From assembly GCA_026826555.1 (NCBI GenBank), contig JAKSZT010054396.1:14380535-14444534 (forward strand): a DNA stretch of 64,000 nt. The letters run 5' to 3'. The position numbers and the translations under genes were made by a program. Shown here piece by piece: positions 11,641-23,262 of this stretch. How positions within the stretch are numbered: the stretch's first letter is position 1; every line of letters starts with the position of its first letter. This stretch comes from Tolypeutes matacus (lineage: Eukaryota > Chordata > Mammalia > Cingulata > Chlamyphoridae). A model generated the notes under the pieces. The model made no database searches. It saw only the letters and a program-made list of their open reading frames with translations, and was not told where the DNA came from.

Positions 11641-13187
11641 AAGTCACATACATGGGATCATGTTTTTTGCCTCTATTCTACTGCATGTTTATCTATCTTT
11701 CTTTTCCTTTTGTGCCAGCATACTGCTTTATGCATAAATGCTGCTTGAAGTGAATTTATTAAAAGTTATGAAAATATTGTCTTAGCATTTAAAGAAAGTC
11801 AGGAGTATATTTAACTGTGGACAATGACAGTTAAAAAGACAAACAACATAAAAATAACTCTTTTGCAGATAGAAATTGAATTGAGAAGGAATTATTGAGA
11901 GAGTTAAAATTATTAACTTGAGAATGTTGAGAGTGACAATTTTCAAAACTGTGAAAAAGTGCTGAGTCAAAGGTGTGACTCCTCAGATGGCCACCAAAAG
12001 GGCAGAAGACAGCATGGGTTCAGACTGCTGCAGCCCTCCTGTCAGTGGTATCTCCACGGCCACTTTCAAGCTACAGGTTTAGAATTTGTCATTTCTAACA
12101 TGACAATGCTTACTACTGTTCTTGCAAATTGCTTAGATAATTTGTCTTTCAAAAAATATTTCTTTGGATTTGTGTTTCCTAAAAAATTATTTGATGATTT
12201 GGCAATATTGCTAATAAATTTTAGTTTGTGGAATTAAATACACTGTTATGTCACTCTAACACTGTTTCATAATGAATAGCTTGGCAACATGTGTTCTGCT
12301 TTGGGACACATCCAAAGAGTTTCTAAAAGACTGTAAGATTGCTGGTGGAAGGCTTTCTCACCCACAAGGAAGCCCTGTGGCATAGATTTCAAGGACTGCT
12401 TTATAGAAGGTTCCTGGATTTTCATTTAAAGATGTGGGAAACATCTGGTATAGTAATGAAGGTGCATAGATTTAACAGGTGGGGAGGATTAAGCTGTATA
12501 ACAGTTGCTTGAGGTTCCAGTACTTTCAACTGTTACTGGTTTCATAGTTTTCCTTCTTGGCACATTCAAACCACAGTTATAAAATAACTTCTAAGAAATA
12601 GTGAGATAGAGCTCCAGGTATAAAAGTTGACAATTTCAGAAATGGCATGAGTCCAAAATTTATAGCCACATTTTTCTATCTGGCCTGTGTCTCATTGTTA
12701 TACTCCCTTGTGAAAATCACATTTAGGGTTTAAGTTTGTTTAACTGTGACGATAGTGGCATATGCTGGACACTAAGAGGACTCATGATATGACTGTTAAG
12801 AGCTCTGAGATAATTAAAGGCACTGCCTGAGCACACACTCAAGTGCTGCTTATTGTTGTTGATTGCTTTTAAATATCTTTCTTTCAGAGGCCATTTTCTT
12901 GAATTAAAAAAAAAAAAACCACTTCAAATCTTTTCAACTTGAAAGTTTTTTTAATCCAATTATGTATAGTTTATATGCAATACTATTTTATTTGGTACTA
13001 TGTAATGTAGATGAAAATATTTGGATTTTGTAAAGCCAACTAAAGGAGTGCTTTGTGTTGCTAGTCAAATGTTTTAATATACTAAACTACTTCTCAAAAA
13101 GGAATTGGCCTGATAGATCTAATGATAATTAAAATCAATGAAAAACTAGATTTTTGTCTAAGAGGAAGACAGGTAAGTGCCCAACTG
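11641..13187. other. No recognisable gene or repeat
   Basis: About 1.5 kb of AT-rich upstream flank with no long open frame. The 11959-12237 frame (92 codons) begins with plausible residues but shows no known domain. Confidence 0.45.
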
Positions 13188-13400
13188 GACTTTTTTTTTT
13201 ATTTTTATTTTTAAGTTTTATAGAGGTATAGTCTACATACAGTAAACTAGACAAAGTACACAATTTGATGTTTGACATATTTATATACCTGTGAAACCAT
13301 CACATATCCATCACCCACCAAAGCTTCCTTGTGCCCCTTCATATGGTAATCCCTCCCTTGCCACCACTGACTGACCTACGGCCAACCCCTCACAGTGGGG
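13188..13400 (-). mobile_element. L1M-type 3' UTR, antisense
   Basis: T-run at the left followed by 'ttttatagaggtatagtcta...gtgaaaccatcacatatcca', matching old L1M tails read in reverse. Confidence 0.6.
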
Positions 13401-14565
13401 ATAAAAAACACTGTCTACAGCATTAGCGGGGGGAGGAAGGCTCAAGCCTGGCAAAGAGATTGAACTTTTTATTTAATGGAGTTAAAATACTGCGTCTAGG
13501 ATCTGCTAAAAGGAAAAAACAGTTTTGATTCAAAGTGTCTTCAGGTCAAAATCTTGATCTTTTGAATTTCATAACTTTATGGAATGCTTGGTTATTTGAA
13601 ATGTGGCAAAAACTTGTGTCCTTCTCTTTCACCCTTTTCCAATCCAATCTTCACAGATGACTGATTTTTAAAATTAAATTTGTCCAGAGCTGGAATCATT
13701 TCTTTTTTTAATGAAAATTAATAGCATTTATAAGATATTCGTTTAGAGTAGTTGTACATAAAAGGAAAGGCAGGTTGTCTGGGCCATTTTGGAGCATACA
13801 CTTACAAGACCATAGAGCACATTTTATGGTCATGAAACACAGTTTTTCTGTGCTAAAAATTACCTGGTCTTACATAAGCACTTCTCATTAGTATTATGTG
13901 TTAACCATCTGAGCTAAAACTTACCATAATGCTTATTTCTTGGGGGGTGGTTTCTAAACTTGGATGATGTGGTCCATTGAACCGTTCAATAGGAGCAAAC
14001 AATTCCGCTGATCACCAAGGCCAAAAATGGTCATTTTTGGGGGTAAAAAAAAAACCTCACCAGATACCTTAGAAAATTCATGTCTTGATACCTGGATAGC
14101 AAATTTTATTTAAAAATGCAGAGCGAGGCACTTTAAAGTACATTTGTAACTACAACATCAAAAAAACAAATATTTATAACAGTCTAAGTTTTTTCCCTAG
14201 TAGCACATTGTGCAAAAATAATTAACAATGAGTTGGATTATTACTTGCAATCAATAAAAAACGGAATAAATGTATTTATCAAATAGTACTGATTAAGCAA
14301 CCATACATGATACAAACACACAAAACATTTAGAAACAAATTACTTAACAGTTTTTAGTGAAAGCATTTTTCAGTGCACAACCTTATGTGATACACATTTT
14401 TTAACCATAAAGAAACTGAAAATCAGAATATATAATTTGACAAACTTAGTGCTGAAGAGGCTCAACTCCAGATTTTTTTTTAAACTTTAAATCCAGTTCT
14501 TTGGTCCATATATTGCCTGAAATGTAAATATAGATGTCATACTACAAATATCACTCTTCCCAGCT
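13401..14565. other. No recognisable gene or repeat
   Basis: Apparently unique flank upstream of the CpG island. Confidence 0.45.
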
Positions 14566-14569
14566 TGCT

Positions 14570-15010
14570 CTAACAGAGTCATCCCCTTCTTAAAACTCTT
14601 TAATGGCTTCCAATTGTAATCTTCTTTCTCTGTCTCCTTAGGCCCTATAGGACTGGACCCTCACTCACTTCTTCATTCTCATGCCAGCACCATGGACTCC
14701 ACTCAAGTCCCAGCCAAGCTCCTTCCTACCGCCATTCCCTCTGCCCTTGGGGCCTTTCTCACATGGTTAGCTCTTCATCCCTCAGATGGGCCTTCTCTGG
14801 TTTATTAAACTACCCTGTTATTTGCTATCCCAGAACTCTGTTCATAATCTTTATAGCATATTTCCTTTCAAAATGTTATGAAGTATTTGGTTTTTTGTTC
14901 CTTTTTATTCACTAGACTGTCAACTCCATGAAGGCAGACCTTTTCTGTTTCCCTCCCTTCTGTGTGCCCTAAGTGTTCTCATAGAATGTTTGCTGACTGA
15001 CTGAATACAA
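14570..15010 (+). repeat. L2 LINE 3' end
   Basis: Follows the L2 3' terminal pattern: 'taaaactctttaatggcttcc' early, and 'gactgtcaactccatgaaggcag' with 'tgtttgctgactgactgaat' at the end. Confidence 0.7.
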
Positions 15011-15154
15011 TGGAAGATGTGGAGGGAAGAAAAAGAGGTGTAAACTTGGGTTATTAAGAGGGATGAATGCTTATTCTGCACAATGTAGGAAAGTTGAATT
15101 GAAGCCAGAGGGATCTTTATGGTCCTGTTTTTCTTCATCTGTCCTTGGAATAAC

Positions 15155-15325
15155 ATCTAATATTTATTGAGTATTTTCAGGCACTCTCCTAAGTACTTCA
15201 CATATACTATAGAATTTAATCCTCACAGCGACCCCGTTGGGGTAATTAACCATTATTAGTCTCATTTTTCAAGGGCAACTTGCCAACAGTCATTAACGGT
15301 GGAGCCATAGTCCTATGTTTAGTTA
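15155..15325 (+). repeat. MIR SINE, ancient
   Basis: 'atttattgagtattttcagg...cctaagtacttcacatatac...aatcctcacagcgacc' is a MIR pattern. Confidence 0.65.
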
Positions 15326-15725
15326 TACACCCCTTCAGTCAACAGTAGATATTTTATCAACGTACTTTCTAGAGAAATCCCCTTAATTCCCCATTTTACT
15401 TGACCTTTAATCTTGGGATCGAAACCTACTTGGGGGCTGCTAACTTCTCAGGGGTTTTCCTGGGAGATCTGAAGGCCCTCGGTAGAGGAACGGCCGCTCA
15501 GACAGAGCGCCCTGCACAGGCTGGACAGTAACAGGGCTCCCGGGAGTGCCTGGGAGGAAGGAGGAACAGAAGAAGATCAGTTGGCGCGAGCTGGATCCTC
15601 GCGCCTCGGGGTGGTGAAAGGGGAAGAGAAGGTAAATCTCGCCCACGCCTGCCTCGGGCTCGGCAGCTCCCCACCAAAGCCGGAAACGCTGCGCGTCCCC
15701 CCAACTATAACGCACCACCCAAGCG

Positions 15726-15765
15726 AGCCCCGCCCCCCCCGCCCACTTTCTCCGCCCCGCAGCAG
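15726..15765 (+). promoter_or_regulatory. Clustered GC boxes
   Basis: Two CCCCGCCCC-type Sp1/KLF motifs, one in the C-rich run at about 15728-15745 and one at about 15753-15760. An ATTGG (inverted CCAAT) lies downstream at about 15835-15839. Confidence 0.6.
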
Positions 15766-15880
15766 GGACCCGCGCTAGGGCCTCATAGCTCCGGCCCGGC
15801 CCTCCCCAACCTCCTAGATCCAGGTCCCGCCAGCGATTGGCGCTCGCTGGCCGCGATTCCCGCCCCCGCCCCCTTCGTCA

Positions 15881-15897
15881 TCGCCAAGATGGCGCTG
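15881..15897 (+). promoter_or_regulatory. YY1-type motif near the start site
   Basis: CGCCAAGATGGCGCTG contains AAGATGGCG. In TATA-less CpG promoters this YY1 motif usually lies just downstream of the start site, so transcription probably begins close to 15870-15890. Confidence 0.6.
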
Positions 15898-15984
15898 GTC
15901 GCTGCGGCGGCTGCCGCGGCGGCAGCAGCCGGAGAAGGAGGCGGAGGCTGCAGCAGCCGCGAGGGGTGGGGGAGTCCCGTCTGA
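15889..15984 (+). CDS. Upstream ORF with poly-alanine tract
   Basis: A 31-codon upstream frame with a strong start context (A at -3, G at +4). After M-A-L-V it has ten consecutive alanines, then a Gly-rich stretch (GEGGGG), and ends at TGA. It lies in the leader only if transcription starts upstream of 15889. Translation is unproven; it could repress the main ORF or just be a consequence of GCN-rich sequence. Confidence 0.3.
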   Translation: MALVAAAAAAAAAAGEGGGGCSSREGWGSPV

Positions 15985-16043
15985 CTGAAACGGCAGGCCA
16001 GGGAGGGCGGGAGTGCTGCGCAGGGCGGAGCGCCGGGGCAGGG

Positions 16044-16052
16044 ATGAGCTAA
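16044..16052 (+). promoter_or_regulatory. Two-codon upstream ORF (Met-Ser-stop)
   Basis: ATGAGCTAA in the probable first exon, with G at -3. Such short upstream frames can slow scanning ribosomes. Confidence 0.4.
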
Positions 16053-16708
16053 GCGAGCTCGGGGCGCCGCGGCAGTCAGCCCCTCGTGTTCCGCCGCCGC
16101 AAGTGAGGAGACCCGCCGTCTCTGTCCAAGCTCGACCTGCTGCTCGCGCTGGAGCCAGCAGTGCGGTGAGTGCGGGGGCGGCGACGCGGGCAGCGGTGCC
16201 ATGTGGAGCTGTCACCGCCCAGAGCAGTGACGGCGGGGGCGCGGGAGCGGGGCGGTCGGGCTTGGGGAGGCGGCGCGGGTAGCCGCGACCTCCGACCGGG
16301 GGCTGCTCAGAGCCGGGCCTCCCTCCACGGGCTCTATCCGCCTTGGGATGGTGCGGCGGTCCTGGGAGAGGGGCACCAGTGTCTCTGCGACGGGCGCGTG
16401 GGGGCCTCCTATGTTTTCATTCCGGGTTTGCTATTCCGGGCTGCCATGAGGCTGCTGTTGTTTGGGGGTGGGGGCTGGGGCGGCGAGAGGGGAGGTCCTG
16501 GAGCTGGGATTTTGATAAGCGGGTTACGTAAGACGGAGGTGGCCTCCCGGAATCCCACCTGCCCGGCATTTTTAGTAGGCGGCGGCAGCCGCAGCCTGGG
16601 GAGTCCCGAGGCCAGCTTTTCCTCCCGGGGATCTGCTCAGCTTCCCCCGCGCCCCTGGGCGCGGGTTCCGCGGGAGCCGACCAGCGTTCAAGTTGGCCAG
16701 TGTTTTTT

Positions 16709-16712
<4 letters not shown>

Positions 16713-16739
<27 letters not shown>
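16713..16739. repeat. Poly(T) run
   Basis: 27 consecutive T at the edge of the CpG island, with no SINE body attached. Confidence 0.85.
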
Positions 16740-18490
16740 GGTAAACGAGCCTTAGTTACCACCATTACCTTTGAAGTTTTTCGCTTTCTCTGGGGAGGAG
16801 AAATAAAGAAAAAAGCTATGGTCTAAAATTAGGTCTCAGCGACAGCTTTTCCTTCTCGTGCTTTTAAATGACAGCTGTGCTGAAAGCTTTTTTGTTGTTG
16901 TAGTAGTTGCACTTTGCTTTTAACCCAAACGTATGGTCACGCCTGAAGCCTTAGAAGTTTTTGGCTTACAGGACAGTTATTTCTTGTTTGCAAAACCAGG
17001 AGAGGCATCCGTCAACAGGCATGTATGTAGTGGAGGAGAAAACGTGTGTCAACCAATTAGAGGGCAGAAATTGTATTGCTCCGAAAATATATTAGTCTTT
17101 AAAATAAACAGTATTTTACCGTAATAAAAAGAGTAAACGAAGCAATTTTAAAAGAATATAAGCTGTTGTGTGTGTATATAGTCTCTTTCGGTTTTCTGCT
17201 TACTTTAACCTACCTCTTCCCTCCTCTTGGGGGGACGAGGAGGAGACACCTCTAAACAGCGTATCCCAGGTTACACTAATCTAATGTACGCTTGAGATTA
17301 TTGTAAAAAGTAGTCTTTGGGGCACATAAGATTGGGTGATAAGCAGGGAGTCTTGGGCAAGTTCTTCATTTTATGTTTAAAGTGGATAATTCTGGGATTC
17401 AGCTTCTGAAAACTTAAGTATACGGAATTTCTGAGTTACTTGAACCCTTTTTGAACTTGTAACGAAGCAAAAGATTTTATTTGGCTTCTTTTATGGGAAC
17501 TTTTTTTTTTTTTTTTTTTGGACATTTAAACGTTTTGGGCAACTTTTTAACTTCATTTTTCAATTTCCCTTTGAATCTCATCTCTTAGTAGGAGTCCAGA
17601 ATAGCATTTATAATAATTATTATTAGTAGTAATGATATTATTACATAACATGTTAACATGTATTACTTAATTTTCTTTTTCTGAATGATTAAAGATACAT
17701 GTACTTAACAATGTGTTTGTTAAGAAAGTTAATTGAACCTGACATCAGCTCAGTACTGAAGAAAAAAGTATGAGAATATTTTTCTATACAAATTTACAGT
17801 TATAATCCGTGAAGCAGTATGAATTTTCTGTTTATGCAAGACGACCAAGAAGCTGATGCTGTTTTGTTCTGAAATTTTTTCACATGAACTACCACTGGCT
17901 TAAATAGTTATTGATTCTTAAGCTCCTGGAGTTTTCTATTTATGGCAATTTGAATAATATTTAGGATAATTGGGATGCTGTAAGAGGGAAGGATCATATG
18001 AGAGTGCATGACATTAATTGATTCAAAAACAATAAAAATTTTGGTAAGTTATAAATGAAAAATGTTTTCTCATTGAGTAATATATTATCTTTGATTTGTT
18101 ACATTATCCTTGATTTGCAGAGTATTTCTAAGCAATTTCATTACAATAAAAACATGATTTAAGTACCAATACAGGTAGAGATGTTTGATATATTATAAAC
18201 CTTGGGTATTCCTGTTTAAATTGATGGCTTATTCGTGTAAAGGTCAAAGTAAAGTGGCTCTAGCAGGAAAATTGACTTGTTCTTGCCCTCTGATGTCAGG
18301 TGACTTATCTTTGTAGGACTTTTGTCTTTCCTATGAAAGGTGAAAGAAGAGTGTTTGAAAAAAAGTTGATGAAATTTTCTTTCTTCTTCTTTTTTTTAAT
18401 GCCCCAAAATGATTGTTTATTTTTAGTAAATTTGTTGGGGACAGGGCAGAGAAGAAAATTTAGCACTGCACACTTTATTACTGTATATTA
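16740..18490. other. 5' part of intron 1, no recognisable repeat
   Basis: Apparently unique intronic sequence with a T-run at about 17501-17519. Intron-start enhancers are common next to CpG promoters, but nothing in the sequence identifies one here. Confidence 0.45.
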
Positions 18491-18494
18491 AAGT

Positions 18495-18960
18495 TATCAC
18501 TTTGAATTTTACAAGAGCAGTGGAGAACTTTATACATGAGAAACAATTTAATGTGTTGTTATAGTGAAAAATTTGAAATAGTGAAAATACCCTGTGATAA
18601 GGGAATGGTGAAATTAATGATAATGGATCCATATGGTCAATCCAGCTATTTAAAAATCATAATTTCAAAAAAATATAAAGAATGAGAAGGTACTCACAAT
18701 ATAATGCTGATAGTGAAAGCAGAATATGAGAAAGTGTATACTATGTTATTTATAATGCATCACATATGTACATGGACAAAATATTGGTGGGAAATGCTTA
18801 AAATGTTGAGTTGTTATCTCTGGATAAGATTATGGATGATTTTTATGTTAGTGTTTATGCTTTTCTCTGTTCTCTTACAAACTGTATTATTCTTATAACC
18901 ACAAAAATGATATTAAAATATTTTCAAGAGTTAAAGGAGAAAATCCTAAAAATCACATGT
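18495..18960 (+). repeat. Probable ancient L1 tail, sense
   Basis: 'gggaatggtgaaattaatgataatggatccatatggtca' resembles the ORF2 3' region of very old L1 families. Strongly decayed. Confidence 0.35.
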
Positions 18961-19626
18961 TACCATTGCTCCATCAGGGAAACTATCTTATGATGCATTG
19001 TTAGCAATACCAATCCAAAATATGGTACTTATTTGCATTATGTAATAATGGAAACAGCTAATAATTTAGGTGAAGATGTTCTCTTAGTAACCAGCTCCAT
19101 CTTGTCAGAGTGTTACATATGTGGATGTTCTGTGTCAGTGCATATTACTTCTTTCCAATCTCTGTTTTCTATTTGCTTCTTACGCCAGACTGTTCTGTGT
19201 TGACAGTGCTGCAGTTGATGGCCAACTCTACTCAGTCTTTTCCTCATTACTTTCTCAGTCAATAGGCAGTGGTCTTTGACTGTTTATGGGGACCCAGGCA
19301 TTTAGCTAGTTATCGAGGATACAAAGGTGAATGAAACATGATTCTGCTCTCAAGCTCTGGTTGAGAATCCTTTCTTTTCTTTTTGAGCCATCAGTGCATA
19401 TTGTGTATTCTGCTTTTCCTGTTTCACACTCATGGCCTGCAACCTCAGGCAGTATCTTTTTCCCTGTGTTCATAACCTCTTTTAACTTTCCTAATGGGAA
19501 ACTATGTTCTGAGTTTCCAGACAGCCAACTTACAAATGAATTTTTAGAACATTACTTGATTGTTTGTTGGGGGATCCTATATTCAGGAGGGCTGTATATA
19601 CGTTCATTATGGCTGTTACTCTTATT
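18961..19626. other. Intron 1, no recognisable repeat
   Basis: Apparently unique. A 147-codon frame from 19331 runs into the neighbouring SINEs and ends in an Fe/Leu-like translation of T-runs, so it is not a gene. Confidence 0.45.
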
Positions 19627-19708
19627 ATTTTTTAAGGAGGTACCGGGTATTGAACCCAGGACCTTGTATGTGGGAAGCAGTAGCTCGGCCCCTGAGCTAC
19701 ATCTGCTC
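19627..19708 (-). mobile_element. Short DAS SINE
   Basis: Single reversed tRNA-like module with B box complement 'ggtattgaaccc'. The flanks suggest a TGTTA-containing duplication, but it merges with T-runs. Confidence 0.75.
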
Positions 19709-19715
19709 CCCCTGT

Positions 19716-20117
19716 TATTGTTTTTTTTTTTTTTTTTTTTTAATAAAAACATACATTTTTCAAAATTTTTTTAAATTTTTAAAATTTTATTTATCCCCCA
19801 CCCCTCGTTGTTTGTAGTTGCTGTCTGCTCTCTGTATCTGCTTGTCTTCTCTTTAGGAGGCACCGGGAACCAAACCCGGGACCTCCTATGTGGAAGAGAG
19901 GTGCTCAGTCACCTGAGCCACTTCAGCTCCCTGGTTTGCTGTGTCTCTCATTGTCTTTTCTCTTTGTGTCTCTTTTGTTGTGTCATCTTTTTGTGTCAGC
20001 TTGCCGCGCCTGCCCGCTTCACCAGCTTGCCTTCTCCAGGAGGCACCGGGAACTGAACCTGGGACCTCTCATGTGGTAGGTTGAAGCCCAGTCGCTTGGG
20101 CCACATTAATTTCCCCA
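19716..20117 (-). mobile_element. Dimeric DAS SINE
   Basis: Reversed dimer with two tRNA-like modules at about 19855-19932 and 20036-20117, separated by a CT-rich linker. An L1 tail starts immediately to its right. Confidence 0.8.
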
Positions 20118-20375
20118 TTTCTCAATTAAATGTACTGTATACATATAAGTTTTTTTCTGAATCATGCAATATGTTACACAATATATTTGGTTCATAGTAA
20201 CGCAATCATACAGTATTTGTCCTTTCGTGTCTGACTTGCTTTGCTCAACATAATGTCCTCCAGGTTCATCCATGTTGTCATATGCTTTACGACTTCATTT
20301 CTTCTTACAGCTGCATAATATTCCATCGTGTGAATATACCACAGTTTGTTTATCCATTTATCATGTTATTTTTAA
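20118..20375 (-). mobile_element. L1 3' end, antisense
   Basis: Same 3' UTR and ORF2 end as the L1 in the KRAB chimera near 39.5 kb (shared 'ctcaattaaatgta' and 'ttggttcatagtaa'). Only about 250 bp survives before a second L1. Confidence 0.7.
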
Positions 20376-20399
20376 AGTGACAATTTATTGGTACCTGCC

Positions 20400-21830
20400 T
20401 TTTTTTTTTTTGCTGTAGTAACTGAGAACACAAAATTTCCCTTTTTAACCACATTCAGCTGTACAATTCAGTGGTATTAATTATATGCACGGTATTGTGC
20501 TACCATCACCGACATCTATTACCTCTTCTTTTTTATCACTTCAAACAGAAACTAAACTACAACTCTCTCTTCCTGTCCCATTCCCTTGCCCCGGTAACCT
20601 ATAAACAGCCATTTATCTCTATTTTATTCTTCTAGTTATTTCATAGAAATGAGATGACATAATATTTGTCTTCTTGTGTTTGGTTATTTTCACTCAACAT
20701 GATGTCATCAAGGTTCACCCATGTTGCAGCATGCATCAGAAATTCATTCCTTTTTATGGCTGAATAATATTGCATTTTATACATATACTATATTTTGTTT
20801 ACCCATTATCCATTGATAGATACTTGAGTTGTTTCCACTTTTTGGCAATTGTGAATAATGCTGCTATAAACTTTGGTGTACAAATATCTATTCAAGTCTC
20901 TGCTTTTAATTCTTTTGGGTATACACCAAGAAATGGGATTGCTGGATCATATGGTAATTCTATTTTAAAATTTTTGAGGAACCGTCAAACTGATTTCTAC
21001 AGTGGCTACACCATTCTATGTGTGCCACCAGCAATGTATAAGGGTTCCTATTTCTCTGTATCCTATTTCTCTGTATTTTCTGTTTTTAAAAATAATAGCT
21101 GTCTTAGTGGGAGTGAAGTGGTATTTTATTGTGGTTTTGATTTGCATTTCCCTGATGAGCATTGATGTTGAACATTTTTCATGTGCTTATTGGCCATTTG
21201 TTTATCTACTTTGGAGAAATGTCTATTTAAGTCCTTTGTCCATTTTTTTTTCTTCCTTTTTTTCTTTTAGGATGTACGGGGGATTGAACCCAGGACCTTG
21301 TACATGGGAAGCAGGCACTCAACCACTGATCTACATCTGCTCACCAATGAGAGTTGGTTTTTTCATTTGTTTGTTTTATTTTTAGGAGGTACTGGGGATC
21401 GAACCCAGAACCTTGTACATGGGAAGCAGGCACTCAGCCACTTGAGCTACATCTGCTCCTCTTTTGCCTATTTTTTTGATTGGGTTGTCCTTTTTTTTTT
21501 TGAGTTGTAGACATTCTTTATATATTCTGGATATTAAACATCAGGAATATGGTTTGCAATTATTTTCTCCCATTCTGTAGGTTGCCTTTTCATTTTTTTG
21601 ATAGTGTCCTTTGATGAACACTATAAAGTCCATTTTACCTATTTTTTCTTTTTTTATTGCTGTGCTTTTAGTGTCATACCTAAGAAATTCCAAATCCAAG
21701 GTTATGAAGGTTCTCACCATGTTTTCTTTTAAAAATTTTATGGTTTTATCTCTTATGTTTAGGTCCTTGACCCATTTAGAGTTAACTTTTGTATATGGTG
21801 TAAGGTAGGGGATCTAATTTCATTAAATTT
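20400..21830 (-). mobile_element. L1 3' UTR and ORF2 C-terminal remnant
   Basis: Antisense; 3' UTR at about 20410-20640 and ORF2 3' coding remnant to about 21830, with many stops. A dimeric SINE interrupts it at 21251-21462. Confidence 0.7.
21251..21462 (-). mobile_element. Dimeric DAS SINE nested in L1
   Basis: Two reversed modules joined by a linker containing TTTCATTTGTTTGTTT. Flanks share a CTTTTG(T/C)C(C/T)ATTTTTT-like duplication. Confidence 0.8.
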
Positions 21831-22020
21831 CTTTTTCTTTATTTAAGAAGTTGTGGGTTTACAAAACAATCATGCATAAAATAAAGGATTCCCATACACC
21901 ACCCCATCACCAACACCTTGCATTGGTGTGGAACATTTGTTATAATTGATGATAGCACATTTTAATACTTGTGCTATTAAAGTTCATGGTTTAATTTAAG
22001 GTTCACTGTGAAGGGTAGTT
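21831..22020 (-). mobile_element. L1 3' UTR fragment
   Basis: 'agaagttgtgggtttacaaa' with 'caatcatgcataaaa' marks a xenarthran L1 tail, also present at 24600 and 41215. Confidence 0.6.
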
Positions 22021-22554
22021 CCATGGATTTTTAAATTTTTATTTTTATTCTGTTACCATACATGCAATCTAACATTTCCTCTTTTGATCATATTCAGTTA
22101 TATATTACAGTGCTGTTCATTATGTTCACAATGTTGTGCTACCATCACCTCCATCCATTACTAAAACATTTCCATCATTCCAAATAGGAAACCTGCATAT
22201 TTAAGCCTTAAATGCCCATTCCCTATCCTTACCCCATCTCCTAGTAACCTATATTTTAGATTCTGACTCAGTGAGTTTGAGTTTGATTTTTCTAATTGCT
22301 TCAGATCAGTGAGATCACAAAATATTTGTCCTTTTGTGTCTGGCTTATTTCACTCAACATGATGTCTTCAAGGTTTACCCATGTTGTTGCATGTATCAGT
22401 AATTCATTATTTTTTTATGCTGAATAATATCCCATTGTGTGTATATACCACATTTTATTTATCCATTCATCTGTTGATGGACACTTGGTTTGCTTCCATC
22501 TTTTAGCAATGTAAATAATACTGCTATGAACGTCGGTGTTTAAATACCTGTTTG

Positions 22555-22661
22555 TGGGAAACGGATGTGGCTCAAGAGGTTCGGCATCCGTCTACCATAT
22601 GGAGAGACGGGGATTCGATCCCCGGTACCTCCCAGTAAAAAAACAAAACAAAACAAAACAA
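22555..22661 (+). mobile_element. Short DAS SINE nested in L1
   Basis: Single module with a (CAAAA)n tail, bounded by a perfect TAAATACCTGTTTG at 22541-22554 and 22662-22675. Confidence 0.92.
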
Positions 22662-22982
22662 TAAATACCTGTTTGAGCCCCTGCTTTCAATTCTTTTGGG
22701 TATATACCTAGAAATGGGTTGCTGGGTGATAGGGTAGTCCTATACTTAACTTTCTGAGGAACTGCCAAACTGTCTTCCACAGTGGCTGCACCATTTTACA
22801 TTGCCATCAGAAATGAATGACTGTTCCTGTTGCCTCTATATCCTCTCCAACACTTGTTATTTTCCATTTTTTTAAATAGCAGCCATTCAACTGGGTATGA
22901 AATGGTATCTCACTGTGGTTTTGATTTGCCTTACCCTGATGGCTAATGATGTTGATGTCAAACAGCTTCTCATGTCCTTTCT

Positions 22983-23178
22983 TTTTTTTTCTTTTTTTTT
23001 TTTTTTTAAAGATTTTATTTATTTATTAATTTATCCCCCCCTTGCTGCTTGTGCTTGCTGGGTCAGCTAACCACGCCGTGTGAGCGGGCTTGCCTTCACC
23101 AGGAGGCCCTGGGAACCGAACCCGGGGCCTCCCATATGGTAAACGGGAGCCCTACTGATTGAGCCACAGCCGCTTCCC
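22983..23178 (-). mobile_element. Long-type DAS SINE nested in L1
   Basis: Complete reversed long form, flanked by a perfect TTCTCATGTCCTTTCT at 22967-22982 and 23179-23194. Confidence 0.93.
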
Positions 23179-23262
23179 TTCTCATGTCCTTTCTGGCCAT
23201 TTATATATCTTCTTTGGAGAGATCTGTTCAGGTCTTTTGCCTACTTTTTTTTTTTTTTTTTT

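Larger units (their letters stand above)
15880..16165 (+). other. DENND4C: Probable first exon (5' UTR) of the DENND4C-like gene
   Basis: The 3' end is set by a good donor, AGTGCG|GTGAGTG, at 16165/16166. The 5' end is inferred from the YY1 motif and is uncertain by tens of bases. The exon is non-coding for the main protein but holds upstream ORFs at 15889 and 16044. Splicing straight to 61685 would give a leader of roughly 300 nt; other 5' exons within the 45 kb intron cannot be excluded. Confidence 0.65.
15440..16690. promoter_or_regulatory. CpG-island promoter of the DENND4C-like gene
   Basis: The only GC-rich, CpG-dense block in the window; the surroundings are AT-rich. It contains GC boxes, an inverted CCAAT motif, a YY1-type motif and a splice donor, but no TATA box at a suitable distance was seen. 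This is the usual layout of a housekeeping, dispersed-start promoter. The downstream coding exon on the same strand makes it the likely promoter of that gene. The long open frames here (for example 16170-16826 + and 15783-16202 -) are by-products of GC-rich sequence. Confidence 0.85.

Noticed and set aside
15783..16202. 139-codon open frame on the - strand
   Set aside because: Ala/Pro-rich translation of the CpG island with no domain; a shadow frame of GC-rich DNA.
16170..16826. 218-codon open frame on the + strand
   Set aside because: It lies in the CpG island, starts next to the donor site, is Gly/Arg/Ser-rich and ends in a translated T-run; no domain.
19331..19774. 147-codon open frame
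   Set aside because: Its second half is SINE and poly(T), and no domain or splice context supports it.
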